DNA of 60,742 bases from Aeromonas tecta. Its GTDB lineage: Bacteria; Pseudomonadota; Gammaproteobacteria; Enterobacterales; Aeromonadaceae. The stretch lies in NCBI RefSeq assembly GCF_000820185.1, contig NZ_CDCA01000039.1, positions 98,070 through 158,811 of the forward strand, in the 5' to 3' direction. The notes beneath the pieces were generated by a model. The model saw nothing but the letters and a program-made list of their open reading frames with translations. It was not told where the DNA came from and made no database searches. Of this stretch, positions 49,493 through 57,669 are shown in pieces. The position numbers and the translations under genes were made by a program. The stretch's first letter is position 1, and every line of letters starts with the position of its first letter.

Positions 49493-49891
49493 TCAGGATA
49501 CATGCAGATCATGGCGATAGAGCTTGAGGCCGCCGAAGATGAAGCCGGCCGAGAGCAGCTGAAATGCCACCAATAACCAACTGATATTCTGTGATATTTC
49601 AACGGAGATCGCCTGATGGGTCAGGTAGATGACCAGGGCAGAGAGGCCCAGCAGAAGGCAGTTGACCAGGGTGGTGGAGAGGAAGGCGACGAGCCAGGCC
49701 AGCTGCACGCTCAGGGCCGCCAGCACGGCGCCCATGGCGATCCTTGCGGCGATAAAACAGCCGAAGAAACCAAAGCCCAGCAGGAATATCAATTCGTCAT
49801 ACCAGAGGTAACACCCCATGCCCAATAACATTGCCAGCAAATAGGCTGAAACATAAAAGATCCCGAACGAGATAGTTAATTCACTTCTCAT
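49493..49891 (-). CDS. Small inner-membrane protein of unknown function
   Basis: A 132-residue protein with four hydrophobic helices (about 8-28, 33-52, 55-90 and 103-122) and a short charged C-terminal tail LYRHDLHVS. No family is recognised. It lies between fdhF and fhlA on the same strand. A GC-rich hairpin at 49924-49955 separates it from fdhF. A role in formate metabolism is only suggested by position. Confidence 0.55.
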   Translation of the reverse strand: MRSELTISFGIFYVSAYLLAMLLGMGCYLWYDELIFLLGFGFFGCFIAARIAMGAVLAALSVQLAWLVAFLSTTLVNCLLLGLSALVIYLTHQAISVEISQNISWLLVAFQLLSAGFIFGGLKLYRHDLHVS

Positions 49892-49923
49892 GATGGTGCC
49901 TGCCTATTGAAAAAAGGATGAGG

Positions 49924-49955
49924 GGATCCGGGCCCTGCGAACAGAGCCTGGATCC
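49924..49955 (-). terminator. Probable terminator after fdhF
   Basis: An interrupted stem GGATCC-GGC / GCC-GGATCC is followed on the minus strand by CCTCATCC and a run of T residues. Confidence 0.6.
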
Positions 49956-49972
49956 ACTTTATTTAACGAGAC

Positions 49973-52117
49973 TTACCCCTTGGCGGCGCTGCGCAATTTC
50001 GCCTTGAGCGCACTGTATTCGGTCTGGACATAATTCTCCGCCTCAGACTGATTATCAATTCGCTCTATTTTCACCGCGCAGTATTTGTACTCGGGGGTGT
50101 AGGAGACGGGATCCACGTGCTCTATGGTGAGCTCGTTGCAGGCCCCTATCCACCACTGGTAGGTCATGTAGACCACACCAGCGTTCACCCGCTCGTTGTA
50201 GTTGGCGCGGGTGATCACCTTGCCACGGCGAGACGAGATCCAGACCAGCGCCTGATCCTTGACCCCGAGCTGTTGCGCATCCTTCGGGTGGATCTGCACA
50301 TAGCCGGGCTCATCGGCGAGGGTCTGCAGCGCCGAGCAGTTGCCGGTCATGGAGCGGCAGGAGTAGTGACCCACCTCCCGCACGGTGGAGAGCACCAGCG
50401 GGTAGTTTTCGTCGGGCTGCTCCAGGGGTGGCCTCCACTCGGAGGCAATCAACTGACCCTTGCCGCTCGGGGTGGTGAACACATTGCCCTCGAACAGGGT
50501 GCTGGTGCCCGGGTGATCCTCGGTCGGGCAAGGCCACTGCACACTCTTGAGATCCGCCATCTTGTCGTAGCTGACCCCGGCGTAGAGTGGGCAGAGCGCC
50601 CGCATCTCATCCCAGATCTGGTTTGTATCCCGGTATTCCATGGGATAACCCATAGTGGTCGCCATCAGGGAGAAGATGGCCCAGTCCGGTTTGACATTGT
50701 CCGGCGGGGTCACCGCCTTGTAGAAGCGCTGGAAGCCGCGATCCGCCGAGCTGTAGACCCCCTCGTGCTCGCCCCAACTGGTGGCGGGCAAGATGACATC
50801 CGCCATCTCGGCGGTCTGGGTCATGAAGATGTCCTGGACGATCACCAGCTCCATGCCCCCCAGGGTGCGCCTGAACTGGGCCAGGTCCGCTTCCGTCTGG
50901 GCCGGATCTTCCCCGAAGATGTAGAAGGCCTTGCACTTGCCCTCCTCCACCTTGTGGCTGAGCTCGGTCAGGCGATAACCCGGTTTCTGGGACAGCGACT
51001 CCACGCCCCAGGCCTTGGCAAACTTGGCGCTGATGGCGGGATCGGCCACGGACTGATAGCCCGGGAACTGGTGGGGCAGCATCCCCATGTCGCAGGTGCC
51101 CTGCACGTTGTTCTGACCGCGCACCGGGCCGCAGCCGGTGCCGCGCCGGCCGAAGTTGCCGGTGAGCAGCGCAAGCCCCGCGAGGCCCTTCACGACGTCC
51201 ACTGCCTGACCGTACTGGGTCACCCCCATGCCCCACAGGATCATGGAGGCCGGTGCCGCCGCATAGGTGCGGATGGCCGCGCGGATATCCGCCGCCTTGA
51301 GGCCGGTGATCCCCTCTACGTATTCCGGGGTGTACTTGGCTACCAGCGCCTTGTAGGTCTCAAAGCCCTCGGTGTAGTTGGCGACGAACGCCTTGTCATA
51401 AAGGTTCTCGGCGATCAGCACGTTGCCGAAGGCATTGACCAGCGCCATGTTGGAGCCGTTTTTGAGCGGCAGCCACTGATCGGCGATGCGGGCGGTTTCC
51501 ACCATGCGCGGATCGCAGACGATCACCTTGGCTCCGTTCGCCTTCGCCTTGAGGATGTGGCGCGCCACTATGGGGTGGGAGTCGGCCGCATTGTAACCAA
51601 ACACCAGCAGGCACTTGGTTTCTTGAATTTCGGGAATGGCGTTGCTCATGGCGCCGTTGCCTACTGTTGTCTCCAGACCGGAGACTGAGGGTGCGTGTCA
51701 CACCCTCGCGCAGTGATCGACGTTGTTCGTCCCCAGCACGGCGCGGGCAAATTTTTGCATCACATAGTTGGCTTCGTTGCCGGGGCCGCGGGCCGAGCCC
51801 GTGGTCATGATGGCGTCGGCGCCGTATTTCGCCTTGATAGCCGACAAGCGGCTGCTGGCAAAGCCGATGGCCTCGTCCCAGGAGACGGCTTCGAGCTTGC
51901 CACCGCGCTCGCGGCGGATCATCGGGCTTTTCAGACGCGGGGTCAGCAGGTTGGTGTCGTTCAAGAAATCCCAACCGTAGTAGCCCTTGAGGCAGAGCTG
52001 CCCCTCGTTGGTCCGGCCGTGGGCACCCTCGGCCCCCACCACCTTGTCGTTATCAACCAGCAGGTTGATCTTGCAACCGGTGCCGCAATAGGGGCAGACG
52101 GTGATGACTTTTTTCAT
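49973..52117 (-). CDS. fdhF: Formate dehydrogenase H, selenocysteine-containing (FdhF)
   Basis: One continuous 714-residue molybdopterin enzyme interrupted by a TGA at 51700-51698. Reading through gives HCARV-U-HAPSVSG, exactly the context of selenocysteine 140 of E. coli FdhF, and the length agrees (715). The N-terminus has the 4Fe-4S cysteines in VCPYCGTGCK and LCLKGYYGWDF. Later segments include VFGYNAADSHPIV, GQNNVQGTCDMG, LPATSWGEHEGV and TVREVGHYSCRSMTGNC. A SECIS hairpin follows the TGA. The enzyme oxidises formate and feeds electrons to a hydrogenase through HydN/HycB-type ferredoxins. It is probably co-transcribed with hydN. Confidence 0.95.
51669..51685 (-). promoter_or_regulatory. 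SECIS element directing selenocysteine insertion in fdhF
   Basis: On the minus strand, 12 bases after the in-frame TGA, GTCTCC-GGTCT-GGAGAC forms a perfect 6-bp stem with loop GGTCT. This is the SelB-binding apical loop (GGUCU) known from E. coli fdhF. It shows that the TGA is read as selenocysteine. Confidence 0.9.
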
Positions 52118-52344
52118 GACTCAGTCTCTTGTTGGTTAACGATAAATGGTTGGATTGATGAGGTGATGGCTCTCTGGCAGTGCATTCGACAGGTAAAAAA
52201 CACTCAAAGCAGAAAGACGCACTGCACCATCCAGAGCCCATCCGGCTTGTCGGCCTGGTCGGCGGCGCCGGGACTGCGGCTCACGCTCAATGCCATAGAC
52301 CCGCGCTGACACGCCGACACCCGCATCGCCATCAAAGGCGCGAC

Positions 52345-52932
52345 CTAACCCGCCGGCATCGCCTCGGCGCTGGCCAGCTGTTTCTGCCGGTTCAGGGTCG
52401 CCAGACTCTGTGGGGTTACCAGGCGCAGCGCCTGGGTCGGGCACACCTCGACGCAGGCCGGGCCCGCCTCACGGTGGCGGCAGAGATCGCACTTCAGGGC
52501 CTGGGCCTTGGTCTGCGGGCGCTTGAACAGCGCATCGGCGGCCGGGGCCACCTCCTGCACCACCACCGCCATGGCGCCATAGGGGCAAGCCACCACACAG
52601 GATTTGCAGCCGATGCAGCGCGCCTGATAGACCTTGACGCAACCATCCTCGGTGACGATGGCGTTATTGGGGCAGGCCATGGCGCAGGGCTTGTCTTCAC
52701 ACTGACGGCACAGCACGGGGGTGGTCACCTTGCTGCCGACGATGACTTTCAGGCGCGGCTGAAAATAGCTGTCCTTGGAGACCAGATGCCCATCCTCGAT
52801 GGCGAGATGCAGGCCGCCCTCCCGCGCCAGGGTCCCGCCGCAGGACGCTGACTGGTGTGACACGGCGCAGGCCACCTCACAGGTACGACACCCAATGCAG
52901 AGACTGGGATCGGCAATCACGAAGCTGTTCAT
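52345..52932 (-). CDS. hydN: 4Fe-4S ferredoxin-type electron carrier HydN
   Basis: A 195-residue protein with start MNSFVIADPSLCIGCRTCEVAC. Four cysteine clusters typical of HydN/HycB are seen: CIGCRTCEVAC, CRQCEDKPCAMAC, CIGCKSCVVAC and CDLCRHREAGPACVEVC. It carries electrons between formate dehydrogenase and hydrogenase. It lies 227 bp upstream of fdhF on the same strand, as hydN does near formate hydrogenlyase genes elsewhere. A sigma-54 type promoter and shared activator motifs lie upstream. The longer frame to 53016 has no support. Confidence 0.9.
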   Translation of the reverse strand: MNSFVIADPSLCIGCRTCEVACAVSHQSASCGGTLAREGGLHLAIEDGHLVSKDSYFQPRLKVIVGSKVTTPVLCRQCEDKPCAMACPNNAIVTEDGCVKVYQARCIGCKSCVVACPYGAMAVVVQEVAPAADALFKRPQTKAQALKCDLCRHREAGPACVEVCPTQALRLVTPQSLATLNRQKQLASAEAMPAG

Positions 52933-52984
52933 AAAAAGAGGGATCCTAAATGGTTCGTTGCACCGGCCGCCGGGCTGAATACAA

Positions 52985-53000
52985 GCAACGACGCAGCCGG
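52985..53000 (-). promoter_or_regulatory. Candidate sigma-54 promoter of hydN-fdhF
   Basis: On the minus strand CCGGCTGCGTCGTTGC has GG and GC at the strict 10-nt spacing of -24/-12 promoters, with TTGC at -12. The -24 box is imperfect. It lies about 55 bp before the hydN start, where an FhlA-dependent promoter is expected. Confidence 0.5.
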
Positions 53001-53110
53001 TCACCCCACTAGGCATTAATCAGACCAAACCGGCCCCCGCTTGCGATAAAAATCACAAGACACTGAAAATAAAGGGGTAATCAGGGATCTGAGCGGCTGC
53101 TCTCAGGCGA

Positions 53111-53174
53111 GTGACGATGACGAGCGAGGCGGGACGCCGGGCTCGACACGACAAAAGTGACGAGCTCGACACCC
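53111..53174. promoter_or_regulatory. Candidate activator (FhlA) sites upstream of hydN
   Basis: GTGACGA (53111), TGACGAG (53118), GTGACGAG (53157) and TCGACACCC (53166) are clustered 110-190 bp upstream of the candidate sigma-54 promoter. The same words recur upstream of hyfA at 59778-59834. FhlA as binder is inferred. Confidence 0.45.
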
Positions 53175-53289
53175 CATGTGACAAGCCCTGCCCCATTGGA
53201 TGGGCCGACCTTTCGGCGACATGTCGATAGCATGGCAGCAAAAGGGTTCAAGGCAGCACCGACAGGCACTGGAGGGGAAAATTGGGGGC

Positions 53290-53617
53290 AAAGTTGTTTA
53301 GTTTCTCTATTTGAAATGTACAAGTCGTAAAGAAAAACAGAACAAAAAAGCCCCCTATTGACTCATTTGTTGAGCAAGATCCGGTTTCCAACGCCTCCCG
53401 CTTCTGTTTTTTATCCAGCCCGATAACATGTCCCAGATGGCAACCTGCTCCGTTGAGATCATTTCCATGCAGATAAACAACACAACAGTACTGGTTAAAG
53501 GCAGCGAACTGAGGGGCGGTAGCGTTTGATCTAAACAGGATTTATTAAGACAATTTTGTTAGCCAAGGCAAACACTTAAGATTATCAACAGACAAACAAC
53601 TCCATCAAAGGTTGATG
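53290..53617 (+). other. AT-rich gene-free edge of the island, upstream region of the ABC-3C operon
   Basis: Base composition turns from GC-rich to AT-rich at about 53290. The segment holds no supported gene. It must contain the promoter of the operon starting at 53618, but no box is clear enough to name. No flanking direct repeat, tRNA end or integrase site was found. Confidence 0.4.
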
Positions 53618-54835
53618 ATGAGTGAATTAAAGACACATACGGATTTAACTTCTGCTGAGACCAAGTCTATAGGCTTTGATTTCCAATATTATTTTTTTCT
53701 TTGGAAGTTATTATCCTTACGAAAAGGGCAAAGCGTTGGCTTAGAGGTAAAGGATGATGTCCATTGTGACTTGAATAATGATGAACAAATTCTTTATCAA
53801 TTAAAGCACACTGTTCAAACAAGCAAAGATGGTAGCCCTAAAAATCTCACAACATTAGACAATGATCTATGGAAAACATTATCAAATTGGTCAAAGGTGA
53901 TTTCTGACGAAAAAGACAATAGAACAGATGATAATGCGCAGCTAGCTTTTATAAAGAAAACCAGCTTTGTTTTAGCATCAAACAAATCTGAAACTAAAAA
54001 TAGATTTCAAGATATCATAGAAAAAATCAAGTCTGATAATGATATTACGACAGCTAGAAATGAAATAAATTGTCTATTAAAAATGACTGAAGATAGTAAG
54101 AAAAAAGAATATATATCTTCAATTCTAGCCCTATCTGATGATGTTTTATTGCAATTTTTATACAAAATTCATTTTGAATTAAATTTAGGTGACATTATAA
54201 GTAAGTGCAAAGATGCAATAAGATCAGACAAAATTTTAGAAAACAAGATTGATTCAGTATTTATGTCAATAGATTCATCCATCAGGCTTGATAATTTCAT
54301 TAAGGTGAAGGATGGAGAGAAGCTTACAATTTCATTTGAAGAATTCTATACAAAATATAGACGCCTCTACGATGTAGCTAGAAATGATGATTTAATATTT
54401 TCAAGTATCGATGAACCATGTTTATATTCTGATGATCTAGAATCTCAAACATTCATAATGCAGTTAATTGAAATAGGTGATATTGATATAGATGATCTCC
54501 CATCCATTGCCAACTACTCAAAACAAAAGCTAAAAATACAGAGTAGCTTTGAAGCGTGGCTACAAACCGGTGAGTTAACTAAAATTGAAGCAATTAGCTT
54601 TCAAGAAGATGCAATCCAAAAGTGGTCACACATTCATAAAGCAGCATTTCGAGGAGTCACTTTTGACACTCAAGATAATTTAAATGCATTTAAAGTATTG
54701 GATAACATCCGTAATTGCGACCTAACTCTATTGGCCCAACCATTTAATAGTGTGAACAGCAATGGTTATTTCTATTCTTTGTCTGACCATCCATATATTG
54801 GGTGGAGAAAAGATTGGGAAAAATATAAATCATGA
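53618..54835 (+). CDS. Putative ABC-three-component system effector with PD-(D/E)xK nuclease-like N-terminus
   Basis: A 405-residue protein in AT-rich DNA. The N-terminal part GFDFQYYFFLWKLL...VGLEVKDDVHCDL...LYQLKH has the order E (about 43), DD (about 46-47), Q-x-K (about 61-63) seen in DUF4297/Cap4-like restriction-type nucleases. The rest is helical and acidic and may be the C-terminal domain shared by ABC-3C effectors. ATG at 53618 is chosen because AAAGG lies 6 nt upstream; TTG and ATG codons just before it are alternatives. It overlaps the next gene by 4 bp (ATGA). Nuclease activity and role in defence are inferred from motif order and gene context. Confidence 0.7.
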   Translation: MSELKTHTDLTSAETKSIGFDFQYYFFLWKLLSLRKGQSVGLEVKDDVHCDLNNDEQILYQLKHTVQTSKDGSPKNLTTLDNDLWKTLSNWSKVISDEKDNRTDDNAQLAFIKKTSFVLASNKSETKNRFQDIIEKIKSDNDITTARNEINCLLKMTEDSKKKEYISSILALSDDVLLQFLYKIHFELNLGDIISKCKDAIRSDKILENKIDSVFMSIDSSIRLDNFIKVKDGEKLTISFEEFYTKYRRLYDVARNDDLIFSSIDEPCLYSDDLESQTFIMQLIEIGDIDIDDLPSIANYSKQKLKIQSSFEAWLQTGELTKIEAISFQEDAIQKWSHIHKAAFRGVTFDTQDNLNAFKVLDNIRNCDLTLLAQPFNSVNSNGYFYSLSDHPYIGWRKDWEKYKS

Positions 54836-55275
54836 ATATCAGCAACTACAATAACTTAGGTATTTATTCACTTGCAATAAGTGCTGTACTAGAACATAAA
54901 AAAGAAATGACCATTGCAGAAACTCTATTAGTGGCACCACTAATAACACATAATGAGCTTCTAAATCATTTAGCAAGAAAAACCACAAACATATATAGTG
55001 CAGATGATCTGCTTTTGTCTAAAACATCTTTCTTCTCAAACTTCAGTTATAGATTTAGTGATTCGTTAGTAACATCCTTGAATGCTATTCAATTTCTTCA
55101 AGATATGAACTACATCTCCTATAAAGAGGGGAAATTAAAAATATCTGAACTAACACCCTATCACTCTGACATGGGGAAAAGAGCAAAAAAAATATATCAA
55201 GCATCAAAAAACATTGCTGCTTTTCTTACGACACCAACTGAATATCTATATTTAAATTTACGAGTAGAACTATGA
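54832..55275 (+). CDS. Putative ABC-three-component system middle component
   Basis: A 147-residue protein (MNISNYNNLGIYSLAISAVLEHKKEMTIAETLLVAPLI in parts). The pattern NxGxYSLAIxxVLE, then a hydrophobic LLVAPLITH segment, a helical centre and a winged-helix-like LQDMNYISYKEGKLKISE is that of the small middle components placed between effector and ATPase in ABC-3C operons. It overlaps both neighbours by 4 bp, so the three proteins are translated together and probably act as a complex. Family assignment rests on recall of the pattern and on gene order. Confidence 0.65.
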   Translation: MNISNYNNLGIYSLAISAVLEHKKEMTIAETLLVAPLITHNELLNHLARKTTNIYSADDLLLSKTSFFSNFSYRFSDSLVTSLNAIQFLQDMNYISYKEGKLKISELTPYHSDMGKRAKKIYQASKNIAAFLTTPTEYLYLNLRVEL

Positions 55276-56930
55276 AATTCAATATAAACAAAATCATTCT
55301 TTGGCTTAACAATGGAAAAATCCGAGAATTAACCTTTGAAAAAAACAAAGTTAATGTCATTACTGGTGGCAGTAGTACAGGTAAAAGTGAAATTATTGAC
55401 ATAATTGATTACTGTTTTTTTTCTAGTGAATCGAACATATCTGAAAGCATTATAAATGAGAATGTAGCATGGTATGGGATTCGATTTTCTATTGATGACC
55501 AGACTTATACAATAGCTCGAGCAGCTGCTATTGGAAACAAAGTTTCCTATCATTATTATTTTTCTCCCAAAGGGGAAATACCTAACTCTGCATTTTTCAA
55601 TGCCAAGGAAGAAAATTTAAAACTATTAATGGAGACTGCATTCAGCATTAATAAAAAAATATCTATCTCTTACGGTGCAGACTCCATAAGATTAGGAAGC
55701 AAGATCTCATTTAGATATTTTCTTATGTTCAATACCATATCAGTTAACATAATTGAAAATGACTCTGGTGTTTTTTTTGACAAACAAAATATTGCTCGCT
55801 ACAGAGAGGCTTTACCAAGAATATTTGATTTGGCTGTTGGAATTCAGACAATTGAAAACATTTTAAAAAAGGAAAAGAAAGAAGCACTTGAAAATCAACG
55901 ATTGAGAATTGAGAAAAAAAACGAGTTTTTGTCAAAAAAATCATCTTTGTTTAAGTCTGAACAAGAAGCTATTGTTAAACAGGCCAAGACTTACAATATT
56001 ATTGATAGCAACCTTGATCTTGAAAGCTCCTTACTATCGTTAGATAGCCTATTATTTAATAAACAGGAAAATCAAGATAATAAGACTACTTATGAACTAG
56101 ATATTGAGAACATAGCTCTAACAGAAAGAAAAATATATAATTTAAAACGATTCTCTATCGCATATGAAAACTATAAAAAAACATTACAAACAACGGCTGA
56201 CAGTTTAAGACCCATAGCATATTTGCAAAAACATAATGCCGATATAGTAAAAACATCAATATATGGTGATGTTTTTAACCACTTGTCTGACCAACTACGA
56301 AAAATAAAACTAGCATGTGCTACTAACACCCCAATTAACAAACAAGTTGATGATACTATTACAACTTTAGAGCAGACTCTCAAAGAATTAAAAGATAAAC
56401 AATCCATAACACCTGAACATTACCAATCTCTGCACACAGAAAAAGAAAAATATATGTTTTTAGGTGAGGTTAAAGCAAAGTTGGAGATTTATAACCACCA
56501 GGATAAATCTAGACTTGAACTTAATAAGGAAGAAATAGCAGAGCTAAATTCTAGAATATCAAAAATAAAGGTTGATGATATAGAAAACAGCAAAGAACTG
56601 GCCATTAAGATCATAGAGGAAATAATTTCAGAATATATTGAAACTGTTGGTTCAGCCTTAGTTAACTATGAATCTTACCTGCCAGTTTTTGACTATAAAA
56701 CCAAGTCACTTTCTTTAAGAAGACCTCATTCATCTAACATTGAAAAAATTGGTAGCAGTTCCAATCACATGTTTCTCCATCTATTTTTCTCTCTTGCTAT
56801 GCAAGAGATCTCCTTTATTAATAAATCCCCGTTTGTTGCACCACTACTAATAATAGACCAGCCTAGCAGGCCTTATTGGGGAGGAAATGAATCAAGCAAA
56901 GCAAAAACTCCTCGATACCGACGAGTTTAA
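55272..56930 (+). CDS. DUF3732-type ABC ATPase of the three-component system (frame interrupted near the C-terminus)
   Basis: A 552-residue frame. Walker A GGSSTGKSE at residues 32-40 follows a Rad50/SMC-like start (INKIILWLNNGKIRELTF). Residues about 190-470 are long charged helices, probably coiled coil. The signature-like region SSSNHMFLHLFFSLAMQE is followed by Walker B LLIIDQPSRPYWG (D529, then Q rather than E), diagnostic of DUF3732. After WGG the frame runs into 14 unrelated residues and a stop. The expected remainder continues in the +1 frame at 56887. One extra G in the GGGGAGG tract at about 56878-56884 would explain this. Mutation, sequencing error or programmed frameshifting are all possible. 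Confidence 0.75.
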   Translation: MKFNINKIILWLNNGKIRELTFEKNKVNVITGGSSTGKSEIIDIIDYCFFSSESNISESIINENVAWYGIRFSIDDQTYTIARAAAIGNKVSYHYYFSPKGEIPNSAFFNAKEENLKLLMETAFSINKKISISYGADSIRLGSKISFRYFLMFNTISVNIIENDSGVFFDKQNIARYREALPRIFDLAVGIQTIENILKKEKKEALENQRLRIEKKNEFLSKKSSLFKSEQEAIVKQAKTYNIIDSNLDLESSLLSLDSLLFNKQENQDNKTTYELDIENIALTERKIYNLKRFSIAYENYKKTLQTTADSLRPIAYLQKHNADIVKTSIYGDVFNHLSDQLRKIKLACATNTPINKQVDDTITTLEQTLKELKDKQSITPEHYQSLHTEKEKYMFLGEVKAKLEIYNHQDKSRLELNKEEIAELNSRISKIKVDDIENSKELAIKIIEEIISEYIETVGSALVNYESYLPVFDYKTKSLSLRRPHSSNIEKIGSSSNHMFLHLFFSLAMQEISFINKSPFVAPLLIIDQPSRPYWGGNESSKAKTPRYRRV

Positions 56931-57120
56931 AATAAAAAAAGCCTTTCAACTTCTAGACTCATATATTGATAAAAGAAATAAAAATGATGGAGAGTTTCAA
57001 ATGATCGTATTTGAGCATGTACCTCCCTCTCTTTTTGCTGGCTTAGATAATTTTCATCTTGTGGAAGAATTTGACAATGGAGGGAATGCATTAATTCCTG
57101 CATGGTTACTTAACACATAA
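56887..57120 (+). CDS. Displaced C-terminal part of the DUF3732 ABC ATPase (+1 frame)
   Basis: This 77-codon frame reads MNQAKQKLLDTDEFKIKKAFQLLDSY and ends with FQMIVFEHVPPSLF...LVEEFDNGGNALIPAWLL. The VFEH and LVEEF...ALIP segments are the usual end of DUF3732 ATPases after the IDQPSRPY Walker B, including the switch histidine. It overlaps the end of the upstream frame. A purine-rich GGGGAGG stands 2 nt before its ATG, too close for normal initiation but notable as a frameshift stimulator. Separate translation as a small subunit is less likely than an interrupted gene. Confidence 0.7.
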   Translation: MNQAKQKLLDTDEFKIKKAFQLLDSYIDKRNKNDGEFQMIVFEHVPPSLFAGLDNFHLVEEFDNGGNALIPAWLLNT

Positions 57121-57128
57121 AATACCAC

Positions 57129-57180
57129 AGGGTGTAATAACTACATTCCTTTACACCCTATTTATGCCTCTCTTTTTTTG
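57129..57180 (+). terminator. Probable terminator of the ABC-3C operon
   Basis: A perfect 9-bp stem AGGGTGTAA/TTACACCCT with a 13-nt loop lies 9 bp after the last codon, followed about 15 bp later by a run of seven T residues. Confidence 0.6.
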
Positions 57181-57669
57181 CTTGATGGTAGCTGCTTTTA
57201 AGGCGGGTACTTTCTTTCCTCATACATCCCTTCTTTCTAACCAAATAAAAGACTCCATCGCCTCCCAATTTCGACCTCTTTGCAATACAGACAGGTAATT
57301 TATTGGCCAGCATTTTATCGTTTATTTTTCAGTCAGATTGACAGGAAACGCTGGGTAAAATAGAACCCCAGCTAAAACAAGCACTTGCTCACCGTCCGTC
57401 TCTGCATTTCAATCAATGAACAATTAATAATTTCACTCAACATGGTCCTTTGATTATTTATACCAGCATCGATTCCCACAGACTCTGTGTCATCATGAGC
57501 TGAATCGCAGATGAACAGACTGTGTCCCATGATGAGCCTATTTCTATCCAGCTAACGCCCTTTCCCATTGCAATCCTTGAATACCCTCCCGAATAACGAT
57601 CCCGGTTTTCCGATCGCTCGGGACCCCTGTGTTGGCGACTGCGCCACCGGCAATCTGACAAGATAACTC
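57181..57669 (+). other. Gene-free region upstream of kup with an imperfect direct repeat
   Basis: The first two thirds remain AT-rich like the island; GC content rises after about 57550. Two imperfect copies of a 26-bp sequence beginning ACAGACT lie at 57478-57503 and 57515-57540. Close to kup there are two small stems, TCCCG/CGGGA and TGGCG/CGCCA, in what should be the kup leader. No protein gene or known RNA is supported. Confidence 0.4.

Noticed and set aside
51698..52117. Separate 139-residue protein and frameshifted fdhF
   Set aside because: The stop is the selenocysteine TGA with a SECIS hairpin; both parts are one gene.
53053..53323. Small minus-strand frames upstream of hydN
   Set aside because: They lie across the regulatory sites, overlap each other and show no coding features.
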